NCBI RefSeq assembly: GCF_900115785.1
Contig: NZ_FOYS01000002.1
Span: 62,001-126,000, forward strand
Direction of reading: 5' to 3'
From: Halogeometricum limi
GTDB taxonomy: Archaea; Halobacteriota; Halobacteria; Halobacteriales; Haloferacaceae
Length of the DNA: 64,000 bases
The position numbers and the translations under genes are program-made. The notes under the pieces were generated by a model. The model had not been told where the DNA came from, searched no databases, and saw nothing but the letters and a program-made list of their open reading frames with translations. The first letter of the stretch is position 1. The number at the start of each line of letters is the position of its first letter. Shown piece by piece: positions 17,907-27,571 of the stretch.

Positions 17907-18371
17907 TCAGTTCACGTCGAGGTTGGTCGCGACTTCGTCCTCCCGGACGATTTCGCCGCAGTAGCCGCAGCGCAGGCCGTCCGAGAGCACCTCGAACCGG
18001 GAGGCGACCGGTTCGTCGGCGTTCGTGATGCAGTTGCGGTTCGGACAGGAGACGACGCCGGTCACCTCCTCGGGGCGTTCGACGCGCTTCTTGTCGACGA
18101 CTTCGTACTCGCGGACGATGTTGATGGTCGCCTCTGGAGAGATGACCGAGAGCACGTCGACTTCGGACTGGCTCAACTCCCGTCCCTCGACCTTGACGAT
18201 GTCCTTGCGAGCGAGGCGGTCCGAGGGGATGTTCATGCCGATGGACACGCTCTCGCCGCCGGACCCGTCGATACCGAGGATAGCGAGGACGTTCAGCGCC
18301 TGTCCCGCCGTGAGGTGGTCGATGACGGTGCCGTCGCGAATCTTCGAGACGCGGAGTTCCTTCTCACCCAT
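17907..18371 (-). CDS. pyrI: Aspartate carbamoyltransferase regulatory chain
   Basis: A 154-residue protein. The N-terminal nucleotide-binding domain reads LRVSKIRDGTVIDHLTAGQALNVLAILGI, and the C-terminal zinc domain has four cysteines in CPNRNC and CGYCGE. It binds allosteric nucleotides and assembles with PyrB in the first committed step of pyrimidine synthesis. Its start overlaps the pyrB stop by a base or so, a typical pyrBI operon with translational coupling. Confidence 0.95.
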   Translation of the reverse strand: MGEKELRVSKIRDGTVIDHLTAGQALNVLAILGIDGSGGESVSIGMNIPSDRLARKDIVKVEGRELSQSEVDVLSVISPEATINIVREYEVVDKKRVERPEEVTGVVSCPNRNCITNADEPVASRFEVLSDGLRCGYCGEIVREDEVATNLDVN

Positions 18372-19285
18372 CAGTCGTCACCTCCGATGAGCATATCCAG
18401 AAGCGCCATTCGAACCGGGACGGCGTTGTGCGCTTGCTCGAAGTACTTCGCGTGCCGTGTGTCGTCCACGTCGGGGGCGATTTCGTCGACGCGCGGCAGG
18501 GGGTGCATCACGGTCAGCGAGTCCTTCGCGACCGAGAGGTCGTCGGCGTCTATCTGGTACTGCCCGGCGACCTTCCGGTACTCGTTCTCGTCGGGGAACC
18601 GTTCGCGCTGGATGCGCGTGACGTAGAGGACGTCGAGTTCCGAGAGCACCTCGTCTAACGCGGTGTGTTCTCGCACCTGTGCGCCCGCGGCGTGCAGGTC
18701 GTAGCGGACGCTCCGGGGCAGTTGCAGGCTCTCGGGGCTGATGAAGTGCTGTCGCGCGTCGAAGTTGGTGAGCGCTTCGGCCAGCGAGTGGACGGTTCGG
18801 CCGTACTTCAGGTCGCCCATGATTCCGATGGTGAGGTCGTCCAGTCCGGCGTTCTCGCGGATGGTGTAGAGGTCGAGGAGCGTCTGCGTGGGGTGTTGGC
18901 CCGCGCCGTCGCCCGCGTTGATGACGGGCACGTCGACGAACTCGGAAGCCATCTTCGCCGCGCCTTCGAGCGGGTGCCGGAGGACGATGGCGTCCGCGTA
19001 CCCCTCGACGACGCGGACGGTGTCGGCCAGACTCTCGCCTTTCTTCACCGACGTGGAGTCGACCGGTCCCATGTCGACGGTTCTGCCGCCCAACCGCTTC
19101 ATGGCGGTGTCGAAGCTCATCCGCGTGCGGGTACTGGGTTCGAAAAAGCACAGTCCGAGCACCGTCCCGGCGTGTCGCCGCCGCCACGCCTCCCGGTCGG
19201 CGTCGATGTCCGCCGCGCGGTCGAGCACCGCCTCGACGTCCGTCCGCGACAGTTGGGCCGCGGAGATGAGGTGGTCCTGACGCAT
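18371..19285 (-). CDS. pyrB: Aspartate carbamoyltransferase catalytic chain
   Basis: A 304-residue enzyme that condenses carbamoyl phosphate with aspartate. The carbamoyl-phosphate motif is [20 protein letters not shown], and later blocks are [38 protein letters not shown] and [16 protein letters not shown]. Length and motifs are normal. It is the first gene of the pyrB-pyrI operon on the minus strand. A short gap separates it from the DICT-domain gene upstream. Confidence 0.96.
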   Translation of the reverse strand: MRQDHLISAAQLSRTDVEAVLDRAADIDADREAWRRRHAGTVLGLCFFEPSTRTRMSFDTAMKRLGGRTVDMGPVDSTSVKKGESLADTVRVVEGYADAIVLRHPLEGAAKMASEFVDVPVINAGDGAGQHPTQTLLDLYTIRENAGLDDLTIGIMGDLKYGRTVHSLAEALTNFDARQHFISPESLQLPRSVRYDLHAAGAQVREHTALDEVLSELDVLYVTRIQRERFPDENEYRKVAGQYQIDADDLSVAKDSLTVMHPLPRVDEIAPDVDDTRHAKYFEQAHNAVPVRMALLDMLIGGDD

Positions 19286-19394
19286 CGTCGGAACAGGTGC
19301 GTGGGACCAACTTGAATCACTCGGCTTCGGACCGGCGCGAAAAACAGCACGTTCGTGGACAGTTCCTCCGCGCGCGGTGCGTCGTGCGCGTCGG

Positions 19395-20138
19395 TCAGCA
19401 CCCGGTCATTCGGCGGCGGTCCGACCGACCGCTGAGGTAACTGTCGTCGACGTAGTCGAAGATGTAGTCCACCGTCCGCGGGTCGTACGTCCAGAAGCCG
19501 TAGAACCGTCTCGGCTCGCGTTCCTCCGCCACCAGCGCGCACTTCGCGTCGTCGTCGCCGCCGCCGTCGTACGCGACGAACCACACGTCGCGTATCTCGC
19601 GGGACCGGTCGGGGTACACCTCGAACGTCCCGTCGTGGTCCGAGAGTTCCGCGTCGGGGAACGCGATAGCGGTCACGTCCAGTTCCGGCTTCGTCCCCAA
19701 CTGCTCGTACGTCCCGAGTTGCTTCTCCAGCGTCGAGTAGTGCTGAAAGCCGGCGTACAGCGTTCCCTCACCCGCACGCCAGGCTCTGTCCTCTATCTCC
19801 CGCGACGCCGACAGCATCCGCGAGGGGTCGAACGACGTGAACATCGTCTCGTCCAGTCTGTCCAGTATCGGTTTGTACGGGTTCGACGTGAACTCGGGTT
19901 GTCTCGGGTGGCCGCCGTCCGGGAGCACCTCCGAGAGCGACGTCGCCGTGAGCACTCTGTCGCCCTCCGAGAGGACGGCGTACTCGGGGGGGCCGTCCGC
20001 CGTGGACGCCGTGGTGACGGTGACGTTGCGGTCCGCGAATCGCTCCGTGACCGATTCGACCGTCGCGTCGTCCGCGTTGTGGACGATGAGTGTCTTCTCG
20101 CTGTCTTCGACGCCCGTGATGAGTTCAGTGAGTGACAT
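19395..20138 (-). CDS. DICT-domain sensory protein
   Basis: A 247-residue stand-alone DICT protein. The DICT domain was named from diguanylate-cyclase and two-component proteins and is thought to sense a signal, possibly light. The N-terminus [20 protein letters not shown] and the block [21 protein letters not shown] are typical. The C-terminal block [17 protein letters not shown] followed by FYGFWTYDP is almost identical to that of the second DICT protein at 62137-62838. There is no attached HTH, GGDEF or kinase domain. The output partner is unknown. Confidence 0.85.
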   Translation of the reverse strand: MSLTELITGVEDSEKTLIVHNADDATVESVTERFADRNVTVTTASTADGPPEYAVLSEGDRVLTATSLSEVLPDGGHPRQPEFTSNPYKPILDRLDETMFTSFDPSRMLSASREIEDRAWRAGEGTLYAGFQHYSTLEKQLGTYEQLGTKPELDVTAIAFPDAELSDHDGTFEVYPDRSREIRDVWFVAYDGGGDDDAKCALVAEEREPRRFYGFWTYDPRTVDYIFDYVDDSYLSGRSDRRRMTGC

Positions 20139-20153
20139 GGCCGCAATTTAGTG

Positions 20154-20192
20154 GTATAGCATATAATTCTTTCCTGAGTATAGCGTAAAGAA
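20154..20192 (-). promoter_or_regulatory. Repeat-rich promoter of the DICT gene
   Basis: Two copies of GTATAGC (20154-20160 and 20178-20184) flank an AT-rich TATA-like core (ATATAATT, 20161-20168). An inverted repeat TTCTTT/AAAGAA (20167-20172 and 20187-20192) overlaps it. The position, 16-54 bp before the start on the minus strand, fits a regulated promoter. Confidence 0.5.
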
Positions 20193-20250
20193 CTCTCTCG
20201 GCGTCGAAGCTCCGTCGCAGACGGTGCGAAAACGGTCGGCCGACGGCCGT

Positions 20251-21507
20251 TCAGGGCCAGTTGCCGTTGTCGGTGTACGCGTCGACGACGCGTTGGAGTG
20301 CGACGACGTAGGCGGCGGTTCTGAAGTTCGGCAGGTCGTGCGACTCGTACGCGTCGGTGAGGGTGTCGAACGCCTCCGTGATGACGCGTTCGAGTTCGTC
20401 GTTGACGCGTTCTTCGGTCCAGTAGAACCGCTGGCGGTTCTGAACCCACTCGAAGTAGGAGACGGTGACGCCGCCGGCGTTCGCGAGGATATCCGGCAGG
20501 ACGTAGACGTCGCGTTCCGTCAGGACGTCGTCCGCGTCGGGCGTGAGCGGTCCGTTCGCCGCCTCGACCACCACGTCCGCTCGTACGTCTTCGGCGAGGT
20601 CGCCGTCGATGGCGTTCTCCAACGCCGCGGGGATGAGGAGGTCGACGTCGAGCGTCAGCAGTTCCTCGTTCGACAGTTCCTCTGCGGCGTCCTCGTAGCC
20701 CGTGACGGACCCGGTGTCGCGTTTGAACTCCTTGACCGCCACCGCGTCCAGACCGCTCTCGTCGTACACCGCACCGCTGGAGTCGGAGACGGCGACGACG
20801 TCCGCGCCGATGTCCTCGAGCAGTCTCGCCGCGACGGACCCCGCGTTGCCGTAACCCTGAACGGCGACGGTGGCACCTTCTATCTCCTTGTCGAGGTAGT
20901 CGAACGCCTCGCGGGCGGTGAGCATCGTCGACCGACCCGTCGCCTCGACGCGGCCCTCGCTTCCCCCGGAGGAGATGGCCTTCCCCGTCACGACGCCGGG
21001 TGCCGTCGTGTGTTCGAGTTTCTCGTAGGTGTCCTTTATCCAGTTCATCTCCCGCTGACCGGTGTTCACGTCGGGCGCGGGGATGTCTCGGTCCTCGCCG
21101 ATGAGAGGGCGGAGTTCCTTTGCGAACGACCGCGTGACGCGTTCGAGTTCCGCGGCGGAGTGCTCCTTGGGGTCGATGACGATACCGCCTTTCCCGCCGC
21201 CGTAGGGGATGTCGACCACGGCGCACTTGTACACCATCCACCCCGAGAGCGCCTTCACCTCGTCGCGCGAGACGTTCGGGTGGTAGCGAATCCCGCCCTT
21301 GTACGGGCCGCGGTCACCGTTGAACTGCGACCGAAACGCCTCGAACCGTCGTCTGGACCCGTCGTCCATGTCGACCGAGAGGTTCAGTTCGAGCACTCGC
21401 TCGGGATGTTTCAACCGCTCTAAGATGTCGTCGTCGACGTCGAGGTACGCCGCGGCGTCGTCTATCTGCTCTTGTAAACTCTCGAACGGATTCGCCTCCT
21501 CGCTCAT
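20251..21507 (-). CDS. gdhA: Glutamate dehydrogenase (first copy)
   Basis: A 418-residue Glu/Leu/Phe/Val dehydrogenase. The substrate-side motifs are [21 protein letters not shown] and the catalytic-lysine block [20 protein letters not shown]; the Rossmann part has [33 protein letters not shown] and [14 protein letters not shown]. It interconverts glutamate with 2-oxoglutarate and ammonia. The ATG at 21507 was chosen because upstream codons (MNDIIPGRL) lie in the promoter zone. It is next to a paralog in the same orientation. Cofactor preference (NAD or NADP) cannot be read with confidence. Confidence 0.93.
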   Translation of the reverse strand: MSEEANPFESLQEQIDDAAAYLDVDDDILERLKHPERVLELNLSVDMDDGSRRRFEAFRSQFNGDRGPYKGGIRYHPNVSRDEVKALSGWMVYKCAVVDIPYGGGKGGIVIDPKEHSAAELERVTRSFAKELRPLIGEDRDIPAPDVNTGQREMNWIKDTYEKLEHTTAPGVVTGKAISSGGSEGRVEATGRSTMLTAREAFDYLDKEIEGATVAVQGYGNAGSVAARLLEDIGADVVAVSDSSGAVYDESGLDAVAVKEFKRDTGSVTGYEDAAEELSNEELLTLDVDLLIPAALENAIDGDLAEDVRADVVVEAANGPLTPDADDVLTERDVYVLPDILANAGGVTVSYFEWVQNRQRFYWTEERVNDELERVITEAFDTLTDAYESHDLPNFRTAAYVVALQRVVDAYTDNGNWP

Positions 21508-21552
21508 GGCTACTGTACCACCCGGAGACACGTTAAGTCTGCCGGGAATAAT

Positions 21553-21565
21553 ATCATTCAATGAT
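21553..21565. promoter_or_regulatory. 13-bp palindrome between the two gdh genes
   Basis: ATCATT-C-AATGAT is a perfect palindrome within a wider AT-rich inverted repeat (about 21548-21571). It lies 46-58 bp before the gdhA start, just upstream of a CTTAAC TATA-like element near 21534. It is a plausible activator or repressor site, for example for an Lrp/AsnC-type regulator. Confidence 0.45.
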
Positions 21566-21624
21566 GATAATACGCTCTAGAGAAGGGGTCGCAGTCTGCC
21601 GAATCGACTCCGCCGCTCGCCGGT

Positions 21625-22926
21625 TCAGGGCCAGACGCCGCGTCGTTCGTGCGCCTCGGCGACGCGTTCGAGCGCGACGATGTAGGCGGCGTCGCGCCAC
21701 CGAACGTCGCGTTCGTCGACCTCTTCGCGGACGGCGTTCCACGCCGAGAGCATCTCCGTCTGCAGTTCCTCGTGGACGCGTTCGAGCGACCACGCGCGGC
21801 GGTTGATGTCCTGTAGCCACTCGAAGTAGGAGACGGTGACGCCGCCGGCGTTCGCGAGGATGTCCGGAATCACGGGGACGTCGCGCTTCGCAAGAATCTC
21901 GTCGGCGGCGAACGTCGTCGGTCCGTTCGCCCCTTCGACGACGACGTCGGCCTGTATCCGGTGGGCGTTGTCGGCGGTGATGACGTTCCCGATGGCGGCC
22001 GGAATCAGCACGTCCACGTCGAGTTCGAGGACCTCCTCGTTGGAGATGGTATGCGGCGCGTCGTACTTCATGACCGCTTCTGGCTCTTCTTTGTGCGTCG
22101 GCACGTCGCGCGTGTCGAGTCCGTCGGGGTCGTAGATGGCTCCGTTCACGTCGGAGACGGCGACGACGTTCGCGCCCCAGTCGTCCAGGAGGCGGGCGGC
22201 GTTCGCGCCGACGCTCCCGTAGCCTTGGATGGCGACGGTCGTCTCCGAGAGCTCCATGTCGAAGTAGTCCATCGCCTCGCGGGTGATGAGCGCCACCGAG
22301 CGACCCGGCGCACCGTCGCGGCCCTCGCTTCCGCCGATGACCGGCGGTTTGCCGGTGACGACGCCCGGCACCGTCTCGCCCTCTTGCATCGAGTAGGCGT
22401 CCATGAACCACGACATCGTCTGCGCGTTCGTCCCCATGTCGGGCGCGGGGATGTCGGTGTGGGGGCCGACCACGTCGCGCAGTTCCTGTGCGAAGCGTCG
22501 CGTGAGGCGTTCCGTCTCGCCGTCCGAGAGCTGTTTTGGGTCGACGACGACGCCGCCTTTCGCGCCGCCGAACGGGAGGTCCATCACGGCGCACTTCCAC
22601 GTCATCCACATCGAGAGGCCGATGCACTCCTCGCGGTTGACGTGCGGGTGGAAACGCAGTCCGCCCTTGTACGGACCGCGGACGCTGTCGTGCTGGGCGC
22701 GGAACCCGGTGTAGGCTTCGAGCGTGCCGTCGTCGCGACGGAGGGGGACGGTCACCTCGTGGAGTTGCGCAGGGTGTTTCAGTCGCTCGACGATGTTGGG
22801 GTCGAGCGACAGTTCGGCCGCGGCGCGGTCGAGTTGGCGTCGTGCCGTCGCCAACGCGGAAGCGGGTTCTGTGTCCGATTCGTGCTCTGTCTCGTCCGTG
22901 TGGGCCGCAGTTGGTTTCGAAGACAT
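21625..22926 (-). CDS. gdhB: Glutamate dehydrogenase (second copy)
   Basis: A 433-residue paralog of the neighbouring enzyme. It has [21 protein letters not shown], the catalytic segment [60 protein letters not shown] and [23 protein letters not shown]. The lysine-bearing motif has GGAKGG where the first copy has GGGKGG. It carries an extra acidic N-terminal tail of about 25 residues. Two tandem isoenzymes often serve opposite directions or different cofactors in haloarchaea; which is which cannot be told here. Its own upstream AT-rich region suggests separate control. Confidence 0.93.
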   Translation of the reverse strand: MSSKPTAAHTDETEHESDTEPASALATARRQLDRAAAELSLDPNIVERLKHPAQLHEVTVPLRRDDGTLEAYTGFRAQHDSVRGPYKGGLRFHPHVNREECIGLSMWMTWKCAVMDLPFGGAKGGVVVDPKQLSDGETERLTRRFAQELRDVVGPHTDIPAPDMGTNAQTMSWFMDAYSMQEGETVPGVVTGKPPVIGGSEGRDGAPGRSVALITREAMDYFDMELSETTVAIQGYGSVGANAARLLDDWGANVVAVSDVNGAIYDPDGLDTRDVPTHKEEPEAVMKYDAPHTISNEEVLELDVDVLIPAAIGNVITADNAHRIQADVVVEGANGPTTFAADEILAKRDVPVIPDILANAGGVTVSYFEWLQDINRRAWSLERVHEELQTEMLSAWNAVREEVDERDVRWRDAAYIVALERVAEAHERRGVWP

Positions 22927-23065
22927 CTATCTGATGAAGTGCGGCGTCGCCCACGTCGAGCGACCACGCCTTCGGTCCGAGTCCGTTCGCGGAGCCGAGG
23001 GGTGGGTCGGCGTGCTGTCCAGCCGAGTGGCGACACCTGCCATCGGAAGGTCGTAATCAGGGGCG

Positions 23066-23105
23066 TCTAATAAATATTAATGTCCTTATGGTATATTAAT
23101 ACATT
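23066..23105. promoter_or_regulatory. AT-rich direct repeats upstream of gdhB
   Basis: ATATTAAT occurs twice (23074-23081 and 23093-23100), 19 bp apart from start to start, in a strongly AT-rich block. It lies about 150 bp before the gdhB start, so the transcript would have a long leader, or the repeats bind a regulator. Confidence 0.45.
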
Positions 23106-23170
23106 GAGTCGGTACGGAAGAGTGTCGTGCGCTCCTTAGTCTCTGCGGGCGGTCACCGCCGAGTCGCCAC

Positions 23171-24022
23171 TCAGACGGACTCTCCGGCGCGTTCGAGGAT
23201 GCGTTCGGCCTGCGCGACGACTGGCGCGTCGACCATCTCGCCCTCCACGCGAAAGACGCCCGACGCCGCCGCCGCCGCCTCGTCGCGGGCGCGCAGAATC
23301 TTCTTCGCCCACTCGACTCGGTCTCGGGGCGGCGTGAACGACTCGTTGATGACCGACACCTGCGCGGGGTGAATCGCCATCTTGCCGTCGTATCCGAGCG
23401 TCTCCGCGAACTCGGTCTGTTCTCTGAGTCCCGCCTCGTCCTCGAAGTCCGTGTGGACGGTGTCGATGGCGTCGATGCCTTCGGCGGCCGCCGAGAGGAC
23501 TACTTTCTCGCGGGCGTACAGCACCTCGGTTCCCTCGGGCGTTCGCGTCGCCCCCACGTCCGCCGCGAGGTCCTCCGCGCCGAACACGAGCGCCGTCGTC
23601 GGCCCCTCGGCGGCGATGTCGGGCGCGTTCAGGACGCCTCTGGCCGTCTCGACGAGCGCGAAAATCGGCAGGGTCCACCCGCGTGCGGCCAGTTCGTCGT
23701 CGACGTCTCGCACGTCGCTCGCGAACCCCGTCTTCGATAGCATGAGACCGTCCAGTCGGACGTCCGCCTCGCCGTCGGAACCGAGGACGCCGTCCAGGTC
23801 GTCGCCGACCGTCTCGGCGGCGACGCGGACGAGCACTTCGGCGTCGGGGTCGAACGACGGGTCCGAGAGCACCGCGCGGACGGCCTCGCGGGCCACGGAC
23901 TTCTTCGCCGGTGCGACGGCGTCTTCGAGGTCGAAACAGAGAACGTCCGCACCGGCGCTCGGCGCTTTACGCATCAACTCGGGCTTGTCGCCCGGCGAGA
24001 AGAGGAGGCTTCGTCGTGCCAT
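23171..24022 (-). CDS. CitE/HpcH-family C-C lyase
   Basis: A 283-residue TIM-barrel lyase of the HpcH/HpaI and citrate lyase beta-chain family. Key motifs: RRSLLFSPGDKPELMRKA, DVLCFDLEDAVAPAKK, the glutamate-containing PIFALVETARGVLNAPDIA and ALVFGAEDLAADVG. The C-terminal GYDGKMAIHPAQVSVINESFTP is typical of CitE-like malyl-CoA, methylmalyl-CoA and citramalyl-CoA lyases. No citrate lyase alpha or gamma subunits are present, so a malyl-CoA-type thioester substrate is more likely than citrate. The exact substrate is not readable from sequence. Confidence 0.85.
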   Translation of the reverse strand: MARRSLLFSPGDKPELMRKAPSAGADVLCFDLEDAVAPAKKSVAREAVRAVLSDPSFDPDAEVLVRVAAETVGDDLDGVLGSDGEADVRLDGLMLSKTGFASDVRDVDDELAARGWTLPIFALVETARGVLNAPDIAAEGPTTALVFGAEDLAADVGATRTPEGTEVLYAREKVVLSAAAEGIDAIDTVHTDFEDEAGLREQTEFAETLGYDGKMAIHPAQVSVINESFTPPRDRVEWAKKILRARDEAAAAASGVFRVEGEMVDAPVVAQAERILERAGESV

Positions 24023-24091
24023 ACCGGTCCCACGAGGGGACGGGTTGAAACTGTACCGTCGCGCCGCACCCTCGCCGTCTCGCCGACGGCC

Positions 24092-25714
24092 TCACTCCGC
24101 GGACTCGTCGTCCCACTCCGCGTCGACGACGTCGACGTCGTCGTCAGTGTCGGGGTCGCCGCTCGCATCCGCGTGTTCGACGTCACGGTCGCCGCCTTCG
24201 ACGGCGACTGTTTCCCCATCACCCGTCACCTCTCCCGCCTCGCCCTCCGCGGAGAGGCGGCGTCGCACGTCCTCGTCGAGCAGTTCGCGCAACTCGTCGC
24301 TCTCGTAGTCCAAGTCGGTGTAGCCGTAGGCGAGTCCGAGGCCGCCGCCGACGAGGGCGGCCGTCGTCGGGTCGTCCGCGTTCGGCGACTTCTTCGCGGC
24401 TTCCGCGCCCAGCGTCGCGCCGCGGAGGGCGAGTTCCGGGTCGGCGTTCGCCAACCAGTGGGCGTACGCGGTGTCGTCCGTCCGGTCGACGACGTGTTCT
24501 GCCGCGCCGAGGACGCTCCCGACGGCGGCCCCGCCGGGTCCGCCGCCGCGCTTCCACTGTCTCTCTCTCGTCTTCGCGCCGAGTGCGAGTTCGATGGGGT
24601 CGATGCGGGCGGCCGCGGACTCGGGATTCGCGCTCGCGTACGCGCCCGTCGCGGCGCCGCCGAGGGCGATGGCACCGAGTCCCGCGGCGGTCGAAAACGG
24701 CAGCGAGACGGCGACGCTGAAGCCGGCGATTCCCGCGCCGATGGCCCACTTTCCGGCCTCCTTCGGGTCGCCGTCGCGGAGCGTCCGACTCACCCGCTGT
24801 CTGACGGGTTCGATACTGGGTCGCCCCGCCGTGGGGAGGGACGAAGCCCCTCCGCCGTCGCCGCCGTTTACGGGCGTCGCGTCGGCACCCTCAGCATCGC
24901 CGGCATCGCCAGCCTCGCTGGGACCGTCGGCGGGCGTCGGAAGCGAGGGGCGAGTGGTCGTGTTCGAGAGCCCCGAGAGCAGGTCGTCCGCCGACGACGC
25001 CTCGCGCACGACGTGGTCGAAGACGGCCGTCTCGTCTCGCTCCGCGAACAGGTCGGCGACCGCTCTGAGCGCCGTCTCCGCGTCGTCGGCGTCGGCGACG
25101 GCGGCGTCGACGTCCCGTTCGAACGCGGCGGCCCGCGACGCCGCGGAGTCGGTCGCGCGGACCCGTTCTCGGACGTCGGCGGCGACGGCGTCGAGTTCGT
25201 CGGCGGAGACGCCCGCGAGGGAGACGGTGGTCGTCCACCCGTCCGCCCGTTCGAACGTGAGTCGCTCTCGCAACCACGTCGACTCGGTCTCCACGGCGAC
25301 GACGTCGTCGAGGGGGACGGCGACCAGTTGGTCGCCGGGGTCGGCCGGGGTGACGAGGAGGAGTCGGTCGTCCGTGAGTATCGCGTGTCCCCGCCGTCTG
25401 AACCCCGGACGTACCGTCCACGTCTCTCCGCGCACGTCTTCGAGGGTGACGCCGTCCACGTCGAGGACCCGGCGGGGTCGTTCGTCGGCGAACAGATACC
25501 CGCCGAGCGGTCGGTCGTACTGGTCGTGTCGCGACCGGAGGGCGTCGAAGGTGACGCTCTCGTGGTCCGCGTCGGCCGTCACCTCGCTCAGGTGCGCCGT
25601 CAACGACGGGTTCCGTCTCGGGACGTCGACGGCACCCACGTTCGTGTTGCAGTTCACGCAGTACCGAGTCTCGGGGACCGCCGAACCGCAGAACGAACAC
25701 CGGTGGCTGGCCAT
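24092..25714 (-). CDS. Zinc-ribbon/PH-like protein with glycine-rich membrane-like region
   Basis: A 540-residue haloarchaeal protein. The first 25 residues form a zinc ribbon (CSFCGSAVPETRYCVNC). Residues about 70-190 resemble a bacterial PH-like domain (RRRGHAILTDDRLLLVTPADPGDQLVAVPLDDVVAVETES). Then come helical acidic segments, a Ser/Gly-rich linker, and a C-terminal part with a glycine-zipper-like hydrophobic stretch (WAIGAGIAGFSVAVSLPFSTAAGLGAIALGGAATGAYAS) and another (TTAALVGGGLGLAYGYTD). The tail is very acidic. It probably interacts with membranes, but I know of no assigned function. Confidence 0.75.
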   Translation of the reverse strand: MASHRCSFCGSAVPETRYCVNCNTNVGAVDVPRRNPSLTAHLSEVTADADHESVTFDALRSRHDQYDRPLGGYLFADERPRRVLDVDGVTLEDVRGETWTVRPGFRRRGHAILTDDRLLLVTPADPGDQLVAVPLDDVVAVETESTWLRERLTFERADGWTTTVSLAGVSADELDAVAADVRERVRATDSAASRAAAFERDVDAAVADADDAETALRAVADLFAERDETAVFDHVVREASSADDLLSGLSNTTTRPSLPTPADGPSEAGDAGDAEGADATPVNGGDGGGASSLPTAGRPSIEPVRQRVSRTLRDGDPKEAGKWAIGAGIAGFSVAVSLPFSTAAGLGAIALGGAATGAYASANPESAAARIDPIELALGAKTRERQWKRGGGPGGAAVGSVLGAAEHVVDRTDDTAYAHWLANADPELALRGATLGAEAAKKSPNADDPTTAALVGGGLGLAYGYTDLDYESDELRELLDEDVRRRLSAEGEAGEVTGDGETVAVEGGDRDVEHADASGDPDTDDDVDVVDAEWDDESAE

Positions 25715-25759
25715 ACCGTCGGGACGCGCCGACCGGGGTTGTGTCTTGTCCCTGATTTC

Positions 25760-26437
25760 TCAGCGACGGGCGGCGCGGGCGAGAAACGCCGTCACCGCGA
25801 GGAGGGCGGCGAGAGCGACCGGTCCGCCGAACCCGGGGACGGGCGAGTTGGTGACGTCGATGGCGTCCGCGCCGTCGGTCTCCGTCGGGTCCGGACCGTC
25901 CGCCTCGGGCGTCGCCGTCGCGCCGGCGGCCGAGTCGGAGACGGCCACCGTCGCGTTCACCAGGGCTCGTTCGCCGGGCGCGTTGACGCCGAGAGGAACC
26001 GCGTCCGTCCCCGCGGCGGGCGTCGGGAGTCCCTCGACGACGACGACGAGTTCGTCGCCCGCTTCGAGTTGCGTCGTTCCGTCGAAGAACACCTCGACGA
26101 CGCCGTCTTCGTCGACGCTCACGCCCGAGATGTCGTCGCGGACGTCCACGTCGACCGCCGTTCCCGAGTCGTCGCCGCCGCGGTCGATTCCGGCGGTCAC
26201 GACCGCACTCGGCGGCACCGACGCGGGCGTCACGCCCGCCTCGCCGAGGTGCATCTCGAACGCCGACAGGGGACCGACGGACTCGTTGTCGACGCCGACG
26301 GTGGCCGCGTACGTCGCCGTCCCCGAACCGGAGGGACGAATCTCCAGCGTCGCCTCCGCATCCGCGACGGCGACGCCGGCGACGAGACTGGTACTCAGGA
26401 GAACGACGAGAGACAGGGCGAGAGTTTTCGAGTGCAT
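25760..26437 (-). CDS. Secreted PGF-CTERM surface protein
   Basis: A 225-residue secreted protein. It has an N-terminal Sec-type signal (LALSLVVLLSTSLVAGVAVA) and a beta-rich body of about 150 residues that resembles a cohesin-like fold (ATYAATVGVDNESVGPLSAFEMHLGE). A Thr/Ala/Asp-rich spacer follows. The C-terminus PVPGFGGPVALAALLAVTAFLARAARR is a PGF-CTERM sorting signal: PGF, one membrane helix, then arginines. Such proteins are processed by archaeosortase A and lipid-anchored to the cell surface. The binding partner is unknown. Confidence 0.8.
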   Translation of the reverse strand: MHSKTLALSLVVLLSTSLVAGVAVADAEATLEIRPSGSGTATYAATVGVDNESVGPLSAFEMHLGEAGVTPASVPPSAVVTAGIDRGGDDSGTAVDVDVRDDISGVSVDEDGVVEVFFDGTTQLEAGDELVVVVEGLPTPAAGTDAVPLGVNAPGERALVNATVAVSDSAAGATATPEADGPDPTETDGADAIDVTNSPVPGFGGPVALAALLAVTAFLARAARR

Positions 26438-26570
26438 GCGTATCGGGTCGAACGGGGTCGCCGTTCGCGTACCCGACCGTTGGGAGGAGAGCGAAAAGGT
26501 GTTTGCGGCCCCGCGGGGCCGACCCGCCGAAGACCGTCACGGTTTTTCGGGAGAGACGAGACGGAGTCGT

Positions 26571-27020
26571 ATGACCGGCCGCTACTACGAGGAGTTCGAA
26601 GTCGGCGAGACCATCGAACACGAGAAACGCCGCACTATCTCCGAGTCGGACAACCAGCGGTTCTCGGACATGACGATGAACCAACAGCCGTTGCACTTGG
26701 ACCGCGAGTTCGCCGAAGACACCCAGTTCGGCCGCCGACTCGTCAACGGCCTCTACACGATGTCGCTCGCCGTCGGTCTCTCTATCCCCGACACGACGGA
26801 CGGCACCATCGTCGCGAACCTCTCGTACGACAACGTCGAACACCCCCATCCGGTCTTTCACGGCGACACCGTCCGCGCCCAGTCGACGGTGACGGACAAA
26901 CGAGAGACGTCGGACGGCGAACGCGGCGTCGTCACGATGCACGTCGAGGTGTTCAACCAGGACGACGAACTCGTCTGCGAGTTCGACCGGACTGTGCTGT
27001 CGTTGAAGCAAGCTGAGTGA
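26571..27020 (+). CDS. MaoC-family hydratase
   Basis: A 149-residue hot-dog-fold protein. It begins MTGRYYEEFEVGETIEHEKRRTISESDNQRFSDMTM and has the hydratase region DTQFGRRLVNGLYTMSLAVGLSI. The pairing of NQQPLHLD with this block fits single-domain MaoC proteins that hydrate enoyl-CoA or mesaconyl-CoA-like substrates. It is close to a CitE-like lyase and an acyl-CoA carboxylase, so a role in C4/C5 dicarboxyl-CoA chemistry is a reasonable guess. The ATG at 26571 follows a T-rich element at about 26540. Confidence 0.85.
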   Translation: MTGRYYEEFEVGETIEHEKRRTISESDNQRFSDMTMNQQPLHLDREFAEDTQFGRRLVNGLYTMSLAVGLSIPDTTDGTIVANLSYDNVEHPHPVFHGDTVRAQSTVTDKRETSDGERGVVTMHVEVFNQDDELVCEFDRTVLSLKQAE

Positions 27021-27063
27021 CCGCCGCCCGCGGACTCTTCTCTCTCGGGTCGTATCTTCGAGC

Positions 27064-27525
27064 ATGAGTCTCGACACCGGACGGCGACTCCGTCGCGCCG
27101 CGACTGCGGGCGTCGCCGCCGTCACCGCCGTCGTCGACCGGTCATCCGGCGCGTCGACGATAGCCCGCGTGAGTCTCGGCGCGATGGTTCTCCTCGCGGG
27201 CGTCCACAAACTCGTCGCGCCGACGGCGTGGACGGCGTACGTCACCGACTGGCTGGCACCGTGGCTGGTCGTCTCTCCCCTCACGTTCATGCTCGTCAAC
27301 GGCGTCCTCGAAGTCGGGTTCGGTCTGGCCCTCCTCGCGGACCGCTACACGCTGTTTGCGTCGCTCGTCGCCGCCGTCTCCCTCTCGGCGACCTGTCTCT
27401 ACCTCGCCGTCGTCTTCGTCGTCGAGGGCGGCCTGTTCGGCGACGTCCTCGTCCGCGACGTGGGGTTGGCCGGACTCGCGTGGGCCGTCGTCGTCGACGC
27501 CGTCGAGACGCGCTCTGCGACCTGA
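27064..27525 (+). CDS. DoxX-like membrane protein
   Basis: A 153-residue protein with four predicted membrane helices: IARVSLGAMVLLAGVHKLVAP, PLTFMLVNGVLEVGFGLALLAD, FASLVAAVSLSATCLYLAVVFVVEGG and RDVGLAGLAWAVVVDAV. The first helix with its GVHKL motif is typical of DoxX-like proteins. Members include subunits of thiosulfate:quinone oxidoreductase and many of unknown role. It is followed by two PH-domain proteins on the same strand. Confidence 0.7.
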   Translation: MSLDTGRRLRRAATAGVAAVTAVVDRSSGASTIARVSLGAMVLLAGVHKLVAPTAWTAYVTDWLAPWLVVSPLTFMLVNGVLEVGFGLALLADRYTLFASLVAAVSLSATCLYLAVVFVVEGGLFGDVLVRDVGLAGLAWAVVVDAVETRSAT

Positions 27526-27571
27526 CTGTCACGGGCGAACGATTAACTCCCGGCGCGTCCTCTCGCCGCGC

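Noticed and set aside
24173-27016. Long open frames over 800 codons on the plus strand opposite real genes
   Set aside because: They are antisense shadows of GC-rich genes; composition is Arg/Ser/Pro-rich with no domains. Only the last 149 codons of one frame (26571-27020) form a real MaoC gene.
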